A DNA stretch of 57,115 nucleotides from Thermodesulfobacteriota bacterium (GCA_034189135.1 JAXHVO010000138.1:1-57115), one strand, 5' to 3'; positions 8,192-16,788 are shown, counted from the stretch's first letter. Program-made: numbers and translations. Notes: generated by a model not told the origin, from the sequence alone.

Positions 8192-8803
8192 ATGGAAAAT
8201 GAAAATGTATTTAAACAAACCTATGAAAATTATTTGGCACAGGTTGGCGGAATAGATTTTAATTCCGTAAAACAAAAGCTGGGGGTAGAAGTGGAAAATA
8301 ATGAGATGGCCATCCCGTTATTCGGCCAACCCCATAAAGTTTCTGCAGCCGGTATTTTCGATTCAGGTGGAAAACAGCCAACGCTCGATATGTGTGTGAT
8401 ACTCTGCAAATATATTCTTCTTTGCCCGCGGATTGATCCTAAAAGTAGCGATTGGGTATCATTCAGAGATCTTAAAGATTCAGGTCCGTTAACCAGTTAT
8501 TTTGCCAATGATGTAGAGCGGGCAATCGCTGATAATTTTAGTGGAAGAATACCTGATCTGAAAAATGCCGGCAGGGCACTGAAAGGATACGCACCGGATA
8601 TTGATGTTTCCTGCGATCTGGGTATGCAATTTTATGCCCTCCCGAAGATTCCGGTGGTGATGCTTTTTTACGATGCCGACGATGAGTTTCCCGCAACATG
8701 CTCTGTACTTTTTGAAAGGCGGACAGAAAATTATTTGGATCCGGAATGCCTGGCAATGGTCGGGAGGTGTCTTTTTACTTATCTGAACGATGCGACACAG
8801 TAA
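8192..8803 (+). CDS. DUF3786 domain protein
   Basis: A 203-residue soluble protein matching DUF3786, a family I know mainly from strict anaerobes and sulfate reducers, with unknown function. Typical features are FGQPHKVS near residue 40, the segment PTLDMCVILCKYIL and the C-terminal IPVVMLFYDADDEFPA followed by a Cys-containing CSVLFE. Adjacent ATG codons at 8189 and 8192 are both possible; 8192 has the better spacing (7 bases) from GGGG. No operon partners. Confidence 0.75.
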   Translation: MENENVFKQTYENYLAQVGGIDFNSVKQKLGVEVENNEMAIPLFGQPHKVSAAGIFDSGGKQPTLDMCVILCKYILLCPRIDPKSSDWVSFRDLKDSGPLTSYFANDVERAIADNFSGRIPDLKNAGRALKGYAPDIDVSCDLGMQFYALPKIPVVMLFYDADDEFPATCSVLFERRTENYLDPECLAMVGRCLFTYLNDATQ

Positions 8804-8852
8804 CGGTCAGGGGATAATTCCGCCCACGGTTTCTTGTTATATACTCAGGCAG

Positions 8853-8879
8853 TTTCCTCATTTAAAACGAAACATATTT
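8853..8879. repeat. Single arm of the TTTCCTCATT..AAAACG repeat
   Basis: This 27-bp segment is a close match to the right arm of the inverted repeat in the nusA-infB gap (46160-46189), with two mismatches. No partner arm is found nearby, so it looks like a fragment of a dispersed repeat. Confidence 0.5.
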
Positions 8880-8974
8880 TTTAGAATTACTATCAAATTG
8901 GGCGGTAAAGGCTGATATAGCGTTAATGGTGACCTTTACACTCCGGACAGCGACGGTAATGGAGGGCGTTTGAA

Positions 8975-9592
8975 TTGAAAAACTCATTATCGCACCATGA
9001 TACCATCAGCCGTAGGTTAAAGGAGTTGGTTCGGTTGGCCTACCGATCAGGTGCAAGCGGTGCTGCGGTTATTTCCCCAGCTGACATTGTGGTTGAGGAT
9101 GGTTTGGCGAATCTGTGCCGGGAAGGCCGATGTGAAGGTTACGGATTGTCAACCAGCTGCCCACCTTACGTTTCAGGCCCATCCGGGTTCCGGAAATTGC
9201 TGAAAAGTTATGAATATGCGATCGTGGTTAAGATCGATGTCCCCCTGGAGATCCTGCTTTCCGGTGAACGGCACGATATCATGAAACTGCTTCATGAAAT
9301 GGTTGCCGATATCGAACAGAAAGCCGTTCACACAGGGTACCCCGGTTCAAAAGCATTTGCCGGCGGTTCCTGTAAAAAAATCTTTTGTCATGACTATGAA
9401 GGCTGCAGTGTGCTGATGGGAAACGGCGAGTGCCGGAACCCCCGGCATGCCCGCCCATCCATGTCCGGTTTCGGTATCAACGTGTCCAAGCTGATGCAGT
9501 CGGCCGGTTGGACGATGAGCAGGTATAATGATTCAACTCACTCCGATACAGGCTCAACCGCACCGATTTGCGGACTGATTCTGATTGGCTAA
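8975..9592 (+). CDS. DUF2284 cysteine-rich metal-binding protein
   Basis: This 205-residue protein matches DUF2284, a family annotated as predicted metal-binding and common in anaerobes. Eight conserved-style cysteines are visible: C48, C53 and C62 in the first block (CREGRCEGYG..SCPP), then GSCKKIFC, a Cys in YEGCSV and one in GECRNP. They probably hold an iron-sulfur cluster or another metal. The start is TTG at 8975, supported by GGAGGG eight bases upstream and by the absence of any in-frame ATG before conserved sequence. It converges with the penicillin acylase gene, 28 bp away. Confidence 0.78.
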   Translation: MKNSLSHHDTISRRLKELVRLAYRSGASGAAVISPADIVVEDGLANLCREGRCEGYGLSTSCPPYVSGPSGFRKLLKSYEYAIVVKIDVPLEILLSGERHDIMKLLHEMVADIEQKAVHTGYPGSKAFAGGSCKKIFCHDYEGCSVLMGNGECRNPRHARPSMSGFGINVSKLMQSAGWTMSRYNDSTHSDTGSTAPICGLILIG

Positions 9593-9620
9593 ACTATTTT
9601 TCAACGATGCCAAACAAATT

Positions 9621-12047
9621 TTAAAGCGGTCTAAGGGTCAGGGTATCCTTTGTATGTTCTGTTATGGCTTTGTCACTGAACCACCAGTAAACCTTGTTGC
9701 CGTTCATGAAAGATTCGACCTGGTCTGTGGTATGAGGATCGAACTGTCGCCCGGTGACGCCCCCGGGTAAAGCAGCCAGGATTTTATCAGTATCAGCCAA
9801 ATCAGCGACCATCCTGAGAGAAGCGGAAACGGTAATTTTAAAGGGCTGGTTGAAATGGTAGAGCCCGCGGTAGAGGGTTTCTCCTGATCCGAACGACGGA
9901 TGGGAACCACCACCCAGCCATTGCTTACCGGCGCCTGACCTGCGGATAGGGCTTACAAGTTCATGTATATGCACCTTTCCCCATATCCATTTGGCAGGAT
10001 CTTCCCCCAAAATAGGGCTTAATTTCTTAGCCGCATTTACTGCTGCCTGATAAAAAATGTCATCAGAGGTTTCCTTTTTATCTTTTGTGTTTACCATGTC
10101 AAACCATGAAGACTTTCCTTCAAGCACCATTTTCTGAAGCCGTTCCTCCCAAAAGTACCAGTTATTCAGCATGGTTTGAGCAAGTTTTTCACCCAGTTCG
10201 TCGGAAAAAACAAGCAAGGCAAACTCTCGGTACACCGATTGGAATACGGTTGGCGCGGCTTTTTCCGGATGGTCGATAAAATCCCAGGCAGACAGGATAC
10301 TTCCCATATTCTTTGTATCCTCATGAGTTAAAAGAGCCTTGGCCATTACCGGAGCAATTTTCCCGGCCATGAGATTGACCGCATCCCGCTGGAACCTCCA
10401 GTGATCATCCGCCGATTTTTTGCCCGGCGCATCCATCAGTTCGATCAAGCGTCGATACCGATAGGAAGGTGAAGCATGGGTGGTATAGTAATAGGGAAAG
10501 TTCCGTTTAACCGTCATGTGGTTGCAGGTGCCGACCCAGCCGCGTGACGGGTTAAGGGCGTGGGGCATATCGTTGAAGGGTATCCAACCGGTCCAGTTGT
10601 CTTTATCATCTTTAACCACATAGGGGACTAGGCTTTCACCCTGAGTGCGAATGGGCAGCCTGCCTGTGGTTTGCCAGCCGAAGTTACCACTAGAATCAGC
10701 AAAAACAAAGTTCAAGGCGATCTGGTTAACATCTTTAAGGACTTGGCGAAGTTCCCTAACTGTCCGGCATTGCAAAAATTGCTCAAACCCAATGGAGCGC
10801 CCCATGGATTCAACACTGGACCACCGCAGAGATATCACCTTGTCGGTTTTCAAACCCGGCATTACTCCTGAAATAATCGGGCCCCGATGGGTGAGGCGTA
10901 TTTTGATCTTTTCTTCCCGGAAACCGTCAGGTGTAGCTTTGTCTTTGATTTTCAGTGTCTCTTCAATCACCTCAAACGGTATGGATCGGTTTCCTTCGAG
11001 GTAGTTGTTTTGATTATTCGGGTCCACTGTTTCAACATAAAGATCCTGCGTGTCGCCGTAGGCATTGGTCACTCCCACGGCCACATGATCGGTTCGGCCG
11101 ATTACCATCCCGCCAATGCCGGCAATGGTTGCCCCCACGGCGCGCATATCAGGGGTAATCAATCCGCAGGGATACCACGGGCCCGGCAGAATGTTGGCGT
11201 TCAGGTGAGGGTCGTTTGCCACAATGGGTTTACCAGCGGGTGACATATCGCCGCCGGTTGCCCAGTTGTTGCTGCCGATTTCCAATGGGCCATCGGCTAA
11301 AAAAGAAAGAAGATTTTGCTTAAACGCCATATCCAGCTGAGCGGCCTGAAAAGATGGACGGGTGATATTCGCAGTTGCCGGGAGTTCATCATCAGGGTTT
11401 ATGGTGATGGGAAAAATTTGAGCTGCTCTGGCCGCTCCCAGCTTTTCGACCAGCATTTGGGCAATGATTTCAGTATCGATATTGGCAGCGCTACCCCAGC
11501 CCATGTAGTACAAAATAGTCAGTGGATCGGCGATGTTCCACGGTTCCGGCTTTATGCCGGCAAGTTTGAATTCCAGGTGAATGTTTTTGGGTCGGGTTTT
11601 GATGAACTCGTTGATGCCGTCCACGTATTTTTGCAGATATGTTCGCGTTTTATCATTGAGGACTTTGGTGTGTTTTTTCGCATTGCGATAAAAACCGAGT
11701 GTCCTCATCCTGATATCCAGACTCTTGGCGTTCTCTCCGGCCAACTCCGATATTCGGCCGGAGGAAAAAAGCCGGGTCAGTTCCATTTGAAACAGCCGGT
11801 CCTGTGCGGTAACAAACCCCTGAGCCAGAAAAAGATCTTCCGTATTCCGGGCATAAATATAGGCCATGCCTTTTTCATCGCGTTTCACCTTTACAGGAGC
11901 CGACAATCCCGAAAGGGTCAGGTCTCCGTTTCTGGTATATCTGTTCAACGGAGAAGCACCGAATGGGTTGATGATGATAACAACGGCACCAATGATCACC
12001 ATAAATAGAATGATAACCAGGGCGAAAAATCTTTTTAACCACTTCAT
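9621..12047 (-). CDS. Penicillin acylase family Ntn hydrolase
   Basis: An 808-residue envelope hydrolase of the penicillin amidase (PvdQ/acyl-homoserine-lactone acylase/cephalosporin acylase) superfamily. Residues 8-27 form a signal anchor. The alpha-chain part carries LAQGFVTAQDRLFQMEL near 74-90. The catalytic serine is S259 in GSNNWA, which would become the N-terminus of the beta chain after self-cleavage. ANDPHL (277-282) and MAVDLAD-like C-terminal blocks follow. The family hydrolyses amide bonds of N-acyl substrates; whether this one acts on signals, antibiotics or lipids cannot be read from sequence. AAGGAGAA precedes the ATG. Confidence 0.88.
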   Translation of the reverse strand: MKWLKRFFALVIILFMVIIGAVVIIINPFGASPLNRYTRNGDLTLSGLSAPVKVKRDEKGMAYIYARNTEDLFLAQGFVTAQDRLFQMELTRLFSSGRISELAGENAKSLDIRMRTLGFYRNAKKHTKVLNDKTRTYLQKYVDGINEFIKTRPKNIHLEFKLAGIKPEPWNIADPLTILYYMGWGSAANIDTEIIAQMLVEKLGAARAAQIFPITINPDDELPATANITRPSFQAAQLDMAFKQNLLSFLADGPLEIGSNNWATGGDMSPAGKPIVANDPHLNANILPGPWYPCGLITPDMRAVGATIAGIGGMVIGRTDHVAVGVTNAYGDTQDLYVETVDPNNQNNYLEGNRSIPFEVIEETLKIKDKATPDGFREEKIKIRLTHRGPIISGVMPGLKTDKVISLRWSSVESMGRSIGFEQFLQCRTVRELRQVLKDVNQIALNFVFADSSGNFGWQTTGRLPIRTQGESLVPYVVKDDKDNWTGWIPFNDMPHALNPSRGWVGTCNHMTVKRNFPYYYTTHASPSYRYRRLIELMDAPGKKSADDHWRFQRDAVNLMAGKIAPVMAKALLTHEDTKNMGSILSAWDFIDHPEKAAPTVFQSVYREFALLVFSDELGEKLAQTMLNNWYFWEERLQKMVLEGKSSWFDMVNTKDKKETSDDIFYQAAVNAAKKLSPILGEDPAKWIWGKVHIHELVSPIRRSGAGKQWLGGGSHPSFGSGETLYRGLYHFNQPFKITVSASLRMVADLADTDKILAALPGGVTGRQFDPHTTDQVESFMNGNKVYWWFSDKAITEHTKDTLTLRPL

Positions 12048-12193
12048 GTCTATTCTCCTTTGGGGTCAGGTTAATTCGACTGACACAGATTGCTTTGCCG
12101 TTTAAAGTCCGGCATCTTCGAATTCAATTCGAATATAACTCACTTACCTTTTACCCGTCGTTTAAAATGTTAACCAACTCGTTTACCTGCAGA

Positions 12194-12607
12194 TTAATCA
12201 GGCGCTGAATTGGTTTTAACAAAGCTAAATTTGAATCCATCCGGCATTTTAATGGTTAAACAGCTTTCTTTAAATTCGACCAGGCATTGGATGGCCTCTT
12301 TTTCCTTCGGGCTGGTGAAAACCAGGTGTTGCCCGTTCACATGATAAGTGCCGGAAACATGTGTATCCTCCCAGCTGAAAATAAAATGACCGTTATGCTG
12401 AAAGAGGAGTACCACGCTTCCAGGCTTGGTAATCGGCGGGTGGTTCTTGAAAATAGGGTCATTGGGATATGTGATGATGGTGCTGCGCCAGTTGCCGGCA
12501 AGTGTTTGGGCGTTAATGGGTGAATGCTCAGAAACACCGGCAAAATGGCATCCGGTTACTAAGATTATGAGATAGATAAAGGTTATGCTGCCTATTGTTT
12601 TTGTCAT
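12194..12607 (-). CDS. Small lipoprotein, lipocalin-like/META style
   Basis: 137 residues with a clean lipoprotein signal: hydrophobic residues 5-16 and lipobox LVTGC with Cys at 20. The mature part begins with LAGNWRSTII, then VVLLFQHNGHFIFSWED, VSGTYHVNGQHLVF and a strand-rich end. This pattern of a small beta-barrel lipocalin-like domain is common in uncharacterised bacterial lipoproteins. Function unknown. It lies upstream of the acylase on the same strand, 146 bp before that gene's start, so co-transcription is possible. Confidence 0.6.
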   Translation of the reverse strand: MTKTIGSITFIYLIILVTGCHFAGVSEHSPINAQTLAGNWRSTIITYPNDPIFKNHPPITKPGSVVLLFQHNGHFIFSWEDTHVSGTYHVNGQHLVFTSPKEKEAIQCLVEFKESCLTIKMPDGFKFSFVKTNSAPD

Positions 12608-12762
12608 CAGGTCTCAGTTTGTTGTTTAAGATCGTTTAATACATCAGCATATAGTTAATCGGGCACGGAGTGTCAAGCGGGAAACCGGTCTTGCCGGTTC
12701 AGAATTTGCGCTTTAAACCATGGCCATTCCTTTAAATGTCTGCCTCTGATGAAATGATTGTT

Positions 12763-12792
12763 TTGACAACCCCGGGGTAAATCGGATATAGG
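12763..12792 (+). promoter_or_regulatory. Possible sigma-70 promoter for the transglutaminase-like gene
   Basis: TTGACA at 12763-12768, an 18-bp spacer and TATAGG at 12787-12792. The -35 box is perfect, the -10 box weak. It lies 75 bp before the start codon. Confidence 0.35.
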
Positions 12793-12867
12793 GTCAAACT
12801 GCCTGACAAAGACGAAACGAAAGATTGCGATATTCAATCACACTACATTTGAGGAAAGAGAGGAAAA

Positions 12868-13563
12868 ATGGGCAAGATTGATGATAAATATCTTTTGCCG
12901 ACCGCTATGATCGACAGCGATAGCCCGCTTATTATTGAACATGCTGAAAAAATAATTGATACTGCAGCAAGCCCGGCGGTTGAAAAGGCGGTAAAACTCT
13001 ACTATGCGGTCAGAGACGGGATCTGGTATGATCCCTATTATCCGTTTTACCGTCCCGAGCACTACCGGGCAAGTAATGTGTTAAAAAGCGGAAGGGGGTA
13101 TTGTGTGAGCAAGGCATCCCTTCTCTGTGCTTTGGGAAGAGCGTGCGGAGTTCCGTCACGCATCGGCTTTGCCACCGTGAGAAATCACCTGGCCACCAGG
13201 CAACTGATAGAGTTTTTAGGTACGGATCTGTTTGTCTATCACGGATTCACCGAATTTTATCTGGACGGAACATGGGTTAAAGCCACACCTGCCTTTAATA
13301 TCGAACTCTGCCGAAGGCATAAGGTTGTCCCCCTTGAATTTAACGGCCGGGAGGACTCTATTTTCCAGCCATTCAGCCTGGAGAAAAAACAGTTTATGGA
13401 ATACCTGGAGAATCACGGTAGTTACGCAGATATTCCGCTTGATGATATTTTGTCTGCATGGAAAGGGACCTATGGAGAAGAAAGGGTCAGGAAGTGGATC
13501 GAGGCTTTCGAACAGTCAGGAGGAATATCGCCCCGCGATTTTAGCCGGGAGGATGTGCTTTAA
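12868..13563 (+). CDS. Transglutaminase-like cysteine protease-fold protein
   Basis: A 231-residue protein of the transglutaminase-like (microbial, papain-fold) superfamily. The catalytic Cys is C79 in GRGYCVSKA, following the usual hydrophobic RASNVLKSG. The His is H125 in VYHGFTEFYLDG. The third residue of the triad, normally Asp, falls in KATPAFN (139-144), where Asn may replace it. No signal peptide is present, so it acts in the cytoplasm. GAGGAAAA precedes the ATG. The stop codon at 13561-13563 lies inside the 7-11 bp direct repeat created when element E inserted. Confidence 0.8.
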   Translation: MGKIDDKYLLPTAMIDSDSPLIIEHAEKIIDTAASPAVEKAVKLYYAVRDGIWYDPYYPFYRPEHYRASNVLKSGRGYCVSKASLLCALGRACGVPSRIGFATVRNHLATRQLIEFLGTDLFVYHGFTEFYLDGTWVKATPAFNIELCRRHKVVPLEFNGREDSIFQPFSLEKKQFMEYLENHGSYADIPLDDILSAWKGTYGEERVRKWIEAFEQSGGISPRDFSREDVL

Positions 13564-13564
13564 T

Positions 13565-13908
13565 TGAGGGATCGGGGAGCTTTTCTATCTCTACTCAACT
13601 CGCCCGGGGAAGCGCCCCTTTGGCCGTACAAGCCTTAACAAATGAGTACAGCACTCTGTACACGCCCCCTATCTTTTGCGTTAAATCAATGCAGGCAGCT
13701 ACGATCATTGCCGCCGTGGGAATCTGTTTATGGGGCTGGTTCAAATCCAATCTCAGTCCGCCTAATCGGACCGTACGTCTGTTCCTCGATATTATTGTTA
13801 ATGCTTGTACGGCCAAAAGGGGCGCTTCCCCGGGTGAGCTGATAACAATTATTAAAGCCCAATGGGTTTACAAAAAAGGCCATTAATAAGAAACTCCCCG
13901 ATCCCTCA
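13565..13908. mobile_element. Element E, copy 1: 344-bp hairpin element
   Basis: It begins TGAGGGATCGGGGAG and ends with the exact inverse. Inside, a 46-nt arm (13596-13641, starting CAACTCGCCCGG) pairs with 13795-13841 with few mismatches, around a loop of about 150 nt. The loop contains a smaller hairpin (GTCCG..CGGAC) and the tRNA-T-arm-like word GGTTCAAATCC. The direct repeat CTTTAATTGAG occurs at 13558-13568 and 13909-13919, consistent with a target duplication of at least 7 bp. No coding frame has a ribosome site. A second copy lies at 19507-19851. I do not recognise the family; it could be a MITE, a hairpin-transposed element or a structured RNA. Confidence 0.8.
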
Positions 13909-15076
13909 CTTTAATTGAGTGATAAAGATTTGCCACATGCGGTTTAAGGCGATCTTTAATGACTGTGACTTCCGGGGCTGCTGGATTATATGCATTTGCA
14001 ATGGATAAAGACAGGTCGTATAGCTGTGACTCCGGTAAAGCTGACAGGTAATCTAGGAAAAAATCAGCCTGGGGCGAAGGAATTAAACGACTTTGTGGTT
14101 TTAATGTCAGTGCCTGATAAAACCCCTTAAGGGTTTCTTCAACCGCGCAATCATCAGACCATACAATATCTCCGACTCCGTCTAATCTGTCAAGGCGCAT
14201 CCTGATGGACAGATTTAAAAAAAATACCAGCATACCATCAATGATGAACTTTAAATCTTTGTATTTTCCATCAGTGATATGGTGAGTGTCAAATAATGGC
14301 GCATATTGACGGACAGTAATGAGTTTCAGGTCCATCCCGTCTGGTTTAATTTTTATAACAAAATCTCCTGCGGCATGGTGCCAGGGAAATATTTGATTGA
14401 AGGTCTCCAGGTCGTAATATAAAGTCAGAATCATGGCAGCCCGCCGGTAAAGGGTTCTTGTCTGATTTTTTGAAAGAAAAATGCCGCTGTTTGCAGGGTC
14501 CCATACCCGTATTCTTTTGCCTGAACCAGTCGGTCCAGGCGAGAGGTGAAATTCGTTGTATCCTTCAAACCATTGCCCTAAAAACATACTTACGTTAAGA
14601 TTGTTGTCCAGGCAGATTTCATCTTTGCCGTAAACATCGGGGATGTATGAATGCTGAAATTTGCGGCCCAATTTTCGCAATAGTTCATATTCTCTGGCAA
14701 TACATCTTCTTCCTGTTGCAGAAACAGCCACATTCAATACAAAGGAAAACTTATTTCTTCCCACAATCGTTTCGATCCGTGCAGGATGATAAAATTCTCC
14801 GTGCTTTTCCTGAAAGATATTCACCCTGCTAATATCTGAAAGTTTTAGGGATTGATTGCTGATTTGCGATACAGCGCTTAAGATTATATGACAATCGTTT
14901 GCCGAAAGGAAAGATTGGGCTGCTGTAAAATAATCCCCATGGCAAAAATGAATGCCGGAAGACCCTTTGGGCTGTTTCCGGCTCACAGGTATTGATGATT
15001 TCCAGAGATTGCTGTTTTTTTGAACCTGATTTTTTATGTTGGAGAGGAAATAATTAAATGGCGGCTGGTTCGGCAT
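13883..15076 (-). CDS. Unknown protein, possibly kinase-like; C-terminus altered by element E
   Basis: 397 residues, not recognised. IAREYELLRKLGRKF..YIPDVYG near residues 127-150 and FPWHHAAGDFVIK near 230-242 recall the helix-alphaC region and catalytic loop of aminoglycoside-phosphotransferase/protein-kinase-like folds, but no Walker-type or full HxD motif is obvious, so this is only a suggestion. The last ten residues, KVRDRGVSY and the stop, are encoded by the terminal repeat of element E. Deleting the element in silico gives the ending HSIKAHPPG and a stop inside the convergent transglutaminase gene. Start at the ATG at 15076, 18 bp from MITE C. Confidence 0.6.
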   Translation of the reverse strand: MPNQPPFNYFLSNIKNQVQKNSNLWKSSIPVSRKQPKGSSGIHFCHGDYFTAAQSFLSANDCHIILSAVSQISNQSLKLSDISRVNIFQEKHGEFYHPARIETIVGRNKFSFVLNVAVSATGRRCIAREYELLRKLGRKFQHSYIPDVYGKDEICLDNNLNVSMFLGQWFEGYNEFHLSPGPTGSGKRIRVWDPANSGIFLSKNQTRTLYRRAAMILTLYYDLETFNQIFPWHHAAGDFVIKIKPDGMDLKLITVRQYAPLFDTHHITDGKYKDLKFIIDGMLVFFLNLSIRMRLDRLDGVGDIVWSDDCAVEETLKGFYQALTLKPQSRLIPSPQADFFLDYLSALPESQLYDLSLSIANAYNPAAPEVTVIKDRLKPHVANLYHSIKVRDRGVSY

Positions 15077-15094
15077 GGCATTATTATTTTATTA

Positions 15095-15434
15095 ACTCAA
15101 GTTTTGCACCCCTTAACAACGGTGGAGCCGGAATTGTTAAAGCGCCGATTGATGTTAAGGGTGTGAATCGAGACAGTTATATTATTTTCTTCCAGGGGAT
15201 ATGAATTGAATCAGTTGCAGCGCGTCCGGATATTTGGGATACAGTCTATCCGTTGCTAAACAATATAAAAGGGACGGTCTATCCCAACTATCCGGACACT
15301 GCGAAAAGGGGTAATAGATGACCCACATATCCCCTTACAGAAAAAAATATAACCGTTTCGATTCACATCTGATTTTATATGTTACGTGCCGTCAGGGCAT
15401 TTCTTTCCGCCAAACCGGGGTGCGAAACTTGAGT
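15095..15434. mobile_element. MITE family C, 340 bp (ACTCAAG ends)
   Basis: It begins ACTCAAGTTTTGCACCCC and ends GGGGTGCGAAACTTGAGT: 18-bp inverted repeats with one mismatch. The 5-bp sequence TATTA stands on both sides (15090-15094 and 15435-15439), a clear target duplication. Inside, 15217-15241 pairs with 15280-15302 (GTCCGGATA.TTGGGATA and inverse) to form a second long stem. It lies just upstream of the unknown gene at 13883-15076 and may have replaced or shifted its promoter. One short frame inside it is listed separately. Confidence 0.8.
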
Positions 15435-15440
15435 TATTAA
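15318..15440 (+). CDS. Possible 40-residue ORF inside MITE C
   Basis: ATG at 15318 has GGGG six bases upstream and the frame runs to a TAA that uses the right-hand target duplication. The product starts MTHISPYRKKYNRFDSHLIL and is basic. It may be a chance frame, or the leftover N-terminus of a transposase-type protein. Its end was created by the insertion junction, which argues against a conserved gene. Confidence 0.18.
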   Translation: MTHISPYRKKYNRFDSHLILYVTCRQGISFRQTGVRNLSY

Positions 15441-15569
15441 ATAAACCTGGGTCTTTGGGTCCGATCAGAGACAAAGCGCTAGGCCGAATTGATTGATCCA
15501 GATGACGAGTCATCGGTTGCGAGCGGTTAAAGGGAAAGATCCAGGCAACGTTCTTCGAACTCGCAGCCT

Positions 15570-16196
15570 CTACTTTTTCCTGTACTTTTCGATCTCTTTG
15601 AGTATTTCCGGTGCAACTTCGTAGCCGAGTTCAACTGCTTTGTCGCAGTGCTGCACGGCCATTGCATAATGCTCCTTTTCAAGGTATGCCACCGTAAGAT
15701 TATTATGGGCAACGGCAAAGCCTTCTTCAAGTTTAAGCGCCTTCATATTGGCCTCTATGCTTTCATCCACCATCCCTTTCATCAAATAAGCATTTCCTAA
15801 AGTGGTGTAAGCCTGAAGAAATTTTGGGTTCCATCTGGTCGCCTTTTCAAGAGCGGTAATTGCTTCTTCAATATTTCCCAGCTGAAGCTGTGCAAAGCCT
15901 ATGTTTGCCCAGCCCTCGGAAAATCCGGCCCTGGACTTTACCGCTCGCTTATTATATTCAAGGCAACCCTCCAGGTCTCCCTTTTGCAGACAGATTCCTC
16001 CCAGCTGTACATAAGCCTCGGCAAGATTCGGGCTGCAGTCAAGCGCAGCAAAAAGTTCATTTTGGGCTTCATCGTATTTTTTCAGTCCCAGGAGAGCAAC
16101 AGCAAGGTTATAATGAGATGTTCCGCATTCCGGGTTGCCGGCAAGGGCAGCCCGCTGCATGGCAATATATTCTTCCGCATTTTTTGCTTTAGGCAT
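15570..16196 (-). CDS. TPR repeat protein
   Basis: 208 residues made of about five tetratricopeptide repeats: YNLAVALLGLKKYDEAQNEL, AEAYVQLGGICLQKGDLEGC, SEGWANIGFAQLQLGNIEEA, LQAYTTLGNAYLMKGMVDES and AVAHNNLTVAYLEKEHYAMA. No signal peptide or extra domain is present, so it is probably a cytoplasmic scaffold for protein-protein contacts. AAGGAC precedes the ATG. Divergent from the strongly promoted small gene at 16439, which suggests a shared control region but not a shared function. Confidence 0.85.
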   Translation of the reverse strand: MPKAKNAEEYIAMQRAALAGNPECGTSHYNLAVALLGLKKYDEAQNELFAALDCSPNLAEAYVQLGGICLQKGDLEGCLEYNKRAVKSRAGFSEGWANIGFAQLQLGNIEEAITALEKATRWNPKFLQAYTTLGNAYLMKGMVDESIEANMKALKLEEGFAVAHNNLTVAYLEKEHYAMAVQHCDKAVELGYEVAPEILKEIEKYRKK

Positions 16197-16342
16197 GATT
16201 TTGTCCTTATAAATAATGGTTATTTTTCAAAAGTCTTTGGGAAATTGAATGCTCAGCAGGCTAAGTATGGCAGCAACTGTTGATTGTCAAGAAAAAACGA
16301 ATGACCGTGATTTGGCTTTATAAAAAACGCAACAATAGTTAC

Positions 16343-16371
16343 TTGACAGGGAAAAGTATTGATAATATAAA
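16343..16371 (+). promoter_or_regulatory. Strong sigma-70 promoter for the 110-residue unknown protein
   Basis: TTGACA (16343-16348), a 17-bp spacer and TATAAA (16366-16371): the best promoter match in the window. The start codon follows 68 bp later, behind an extended Shine-Dalgarno sequence. Both point to high expression. Confidence 0.7.
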
Positions 16372-16438
16372 AACCGGATATCAAGGTTAGAGAGAAAAGG
16401 GACTTTTTTATTTGAAATCTGAAAAGGAGGAGGTTCTC

Positions 16439-16771
16439 ATGGCGGATTATTACATTAATGTTTTTTTGGATGATGCAAAACTCAAGCAGATTGAAGATGC
16501 CGGTTTGGCCGATCAGGTTACCGAAATAGACGGTAAAAAGGCTATTCAGGTGGGTATGACAAAAAAGGACAAAAAGAAACTTCTTAAGGGTTTTGATGGT
16601 TGTACCTTCGACGATTCGAATACATGTATCCTCCCGGAAGATGGTGAGAATACGCTTATGTCAGTCATATCCGAAGTTAAGTCCCTTGATTGTATGAAGT
16701 TTGCAATCACCAAGCTTTATAATCCACTTGCAGGAAGGGGTATATCCGGAAGAGGTACCGGCGGGCGTTAG
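16439..16771 (+). CDS. Small soluble protein of unknown function, apparently highly expressed
   Basis: 110 residues, not recognised. The N-terminal part is charged (MADYYINVFLDDAKLKQIED), followed by EIDGKKAIQVGMTKKDKKKL, two cysteines in GFDGCTFDDSNTCILPED, another in SLDCMKF and a glycine/arginine tail GRGISGRGTGGR. The tail resembles RGG-type nucleic-acid- or surface-binding tails. The ATG at 16439 is fixed by AAGGAGGAGG just upstream; an in-frame TTG nine codons earlier is not needed. With its consensus promoter this gene appears built for abundant product. It stands alone, so context gives no function. Confidence 0.65.
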   Translation: MADYYINVFLDDAKLKQIEDAGLADQVTEIDGKKAIQVGMTKKDKKKLLKGFDGCTFDDSNTCILPEDGENTLMSVISEVKSLDCMKFAITKLYNPLAGRGISGRGTGGR

Positions 16772-16788
16772 TATTGCTATTGGGTTTA

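Noticed and set aside
11316-12008. 230-codon plus-strand frame opposite the penicillin acylase gene
   Set aside because: Antisense shadow of a well-supported gene; composition is not protein-like.
13620-13886. Frames of 66-88 codons inside element E
   Set aside because: They differ between the two copies and the arms co-vary for pairing, not for codons.
13565-13908. Element E as an integron attC site
   Set aside because: It has long paired arms and TTAAC/GTTAA words, but the core-site boxes are not at the ends, the length is several times too long and no integrase or cassette array is present.
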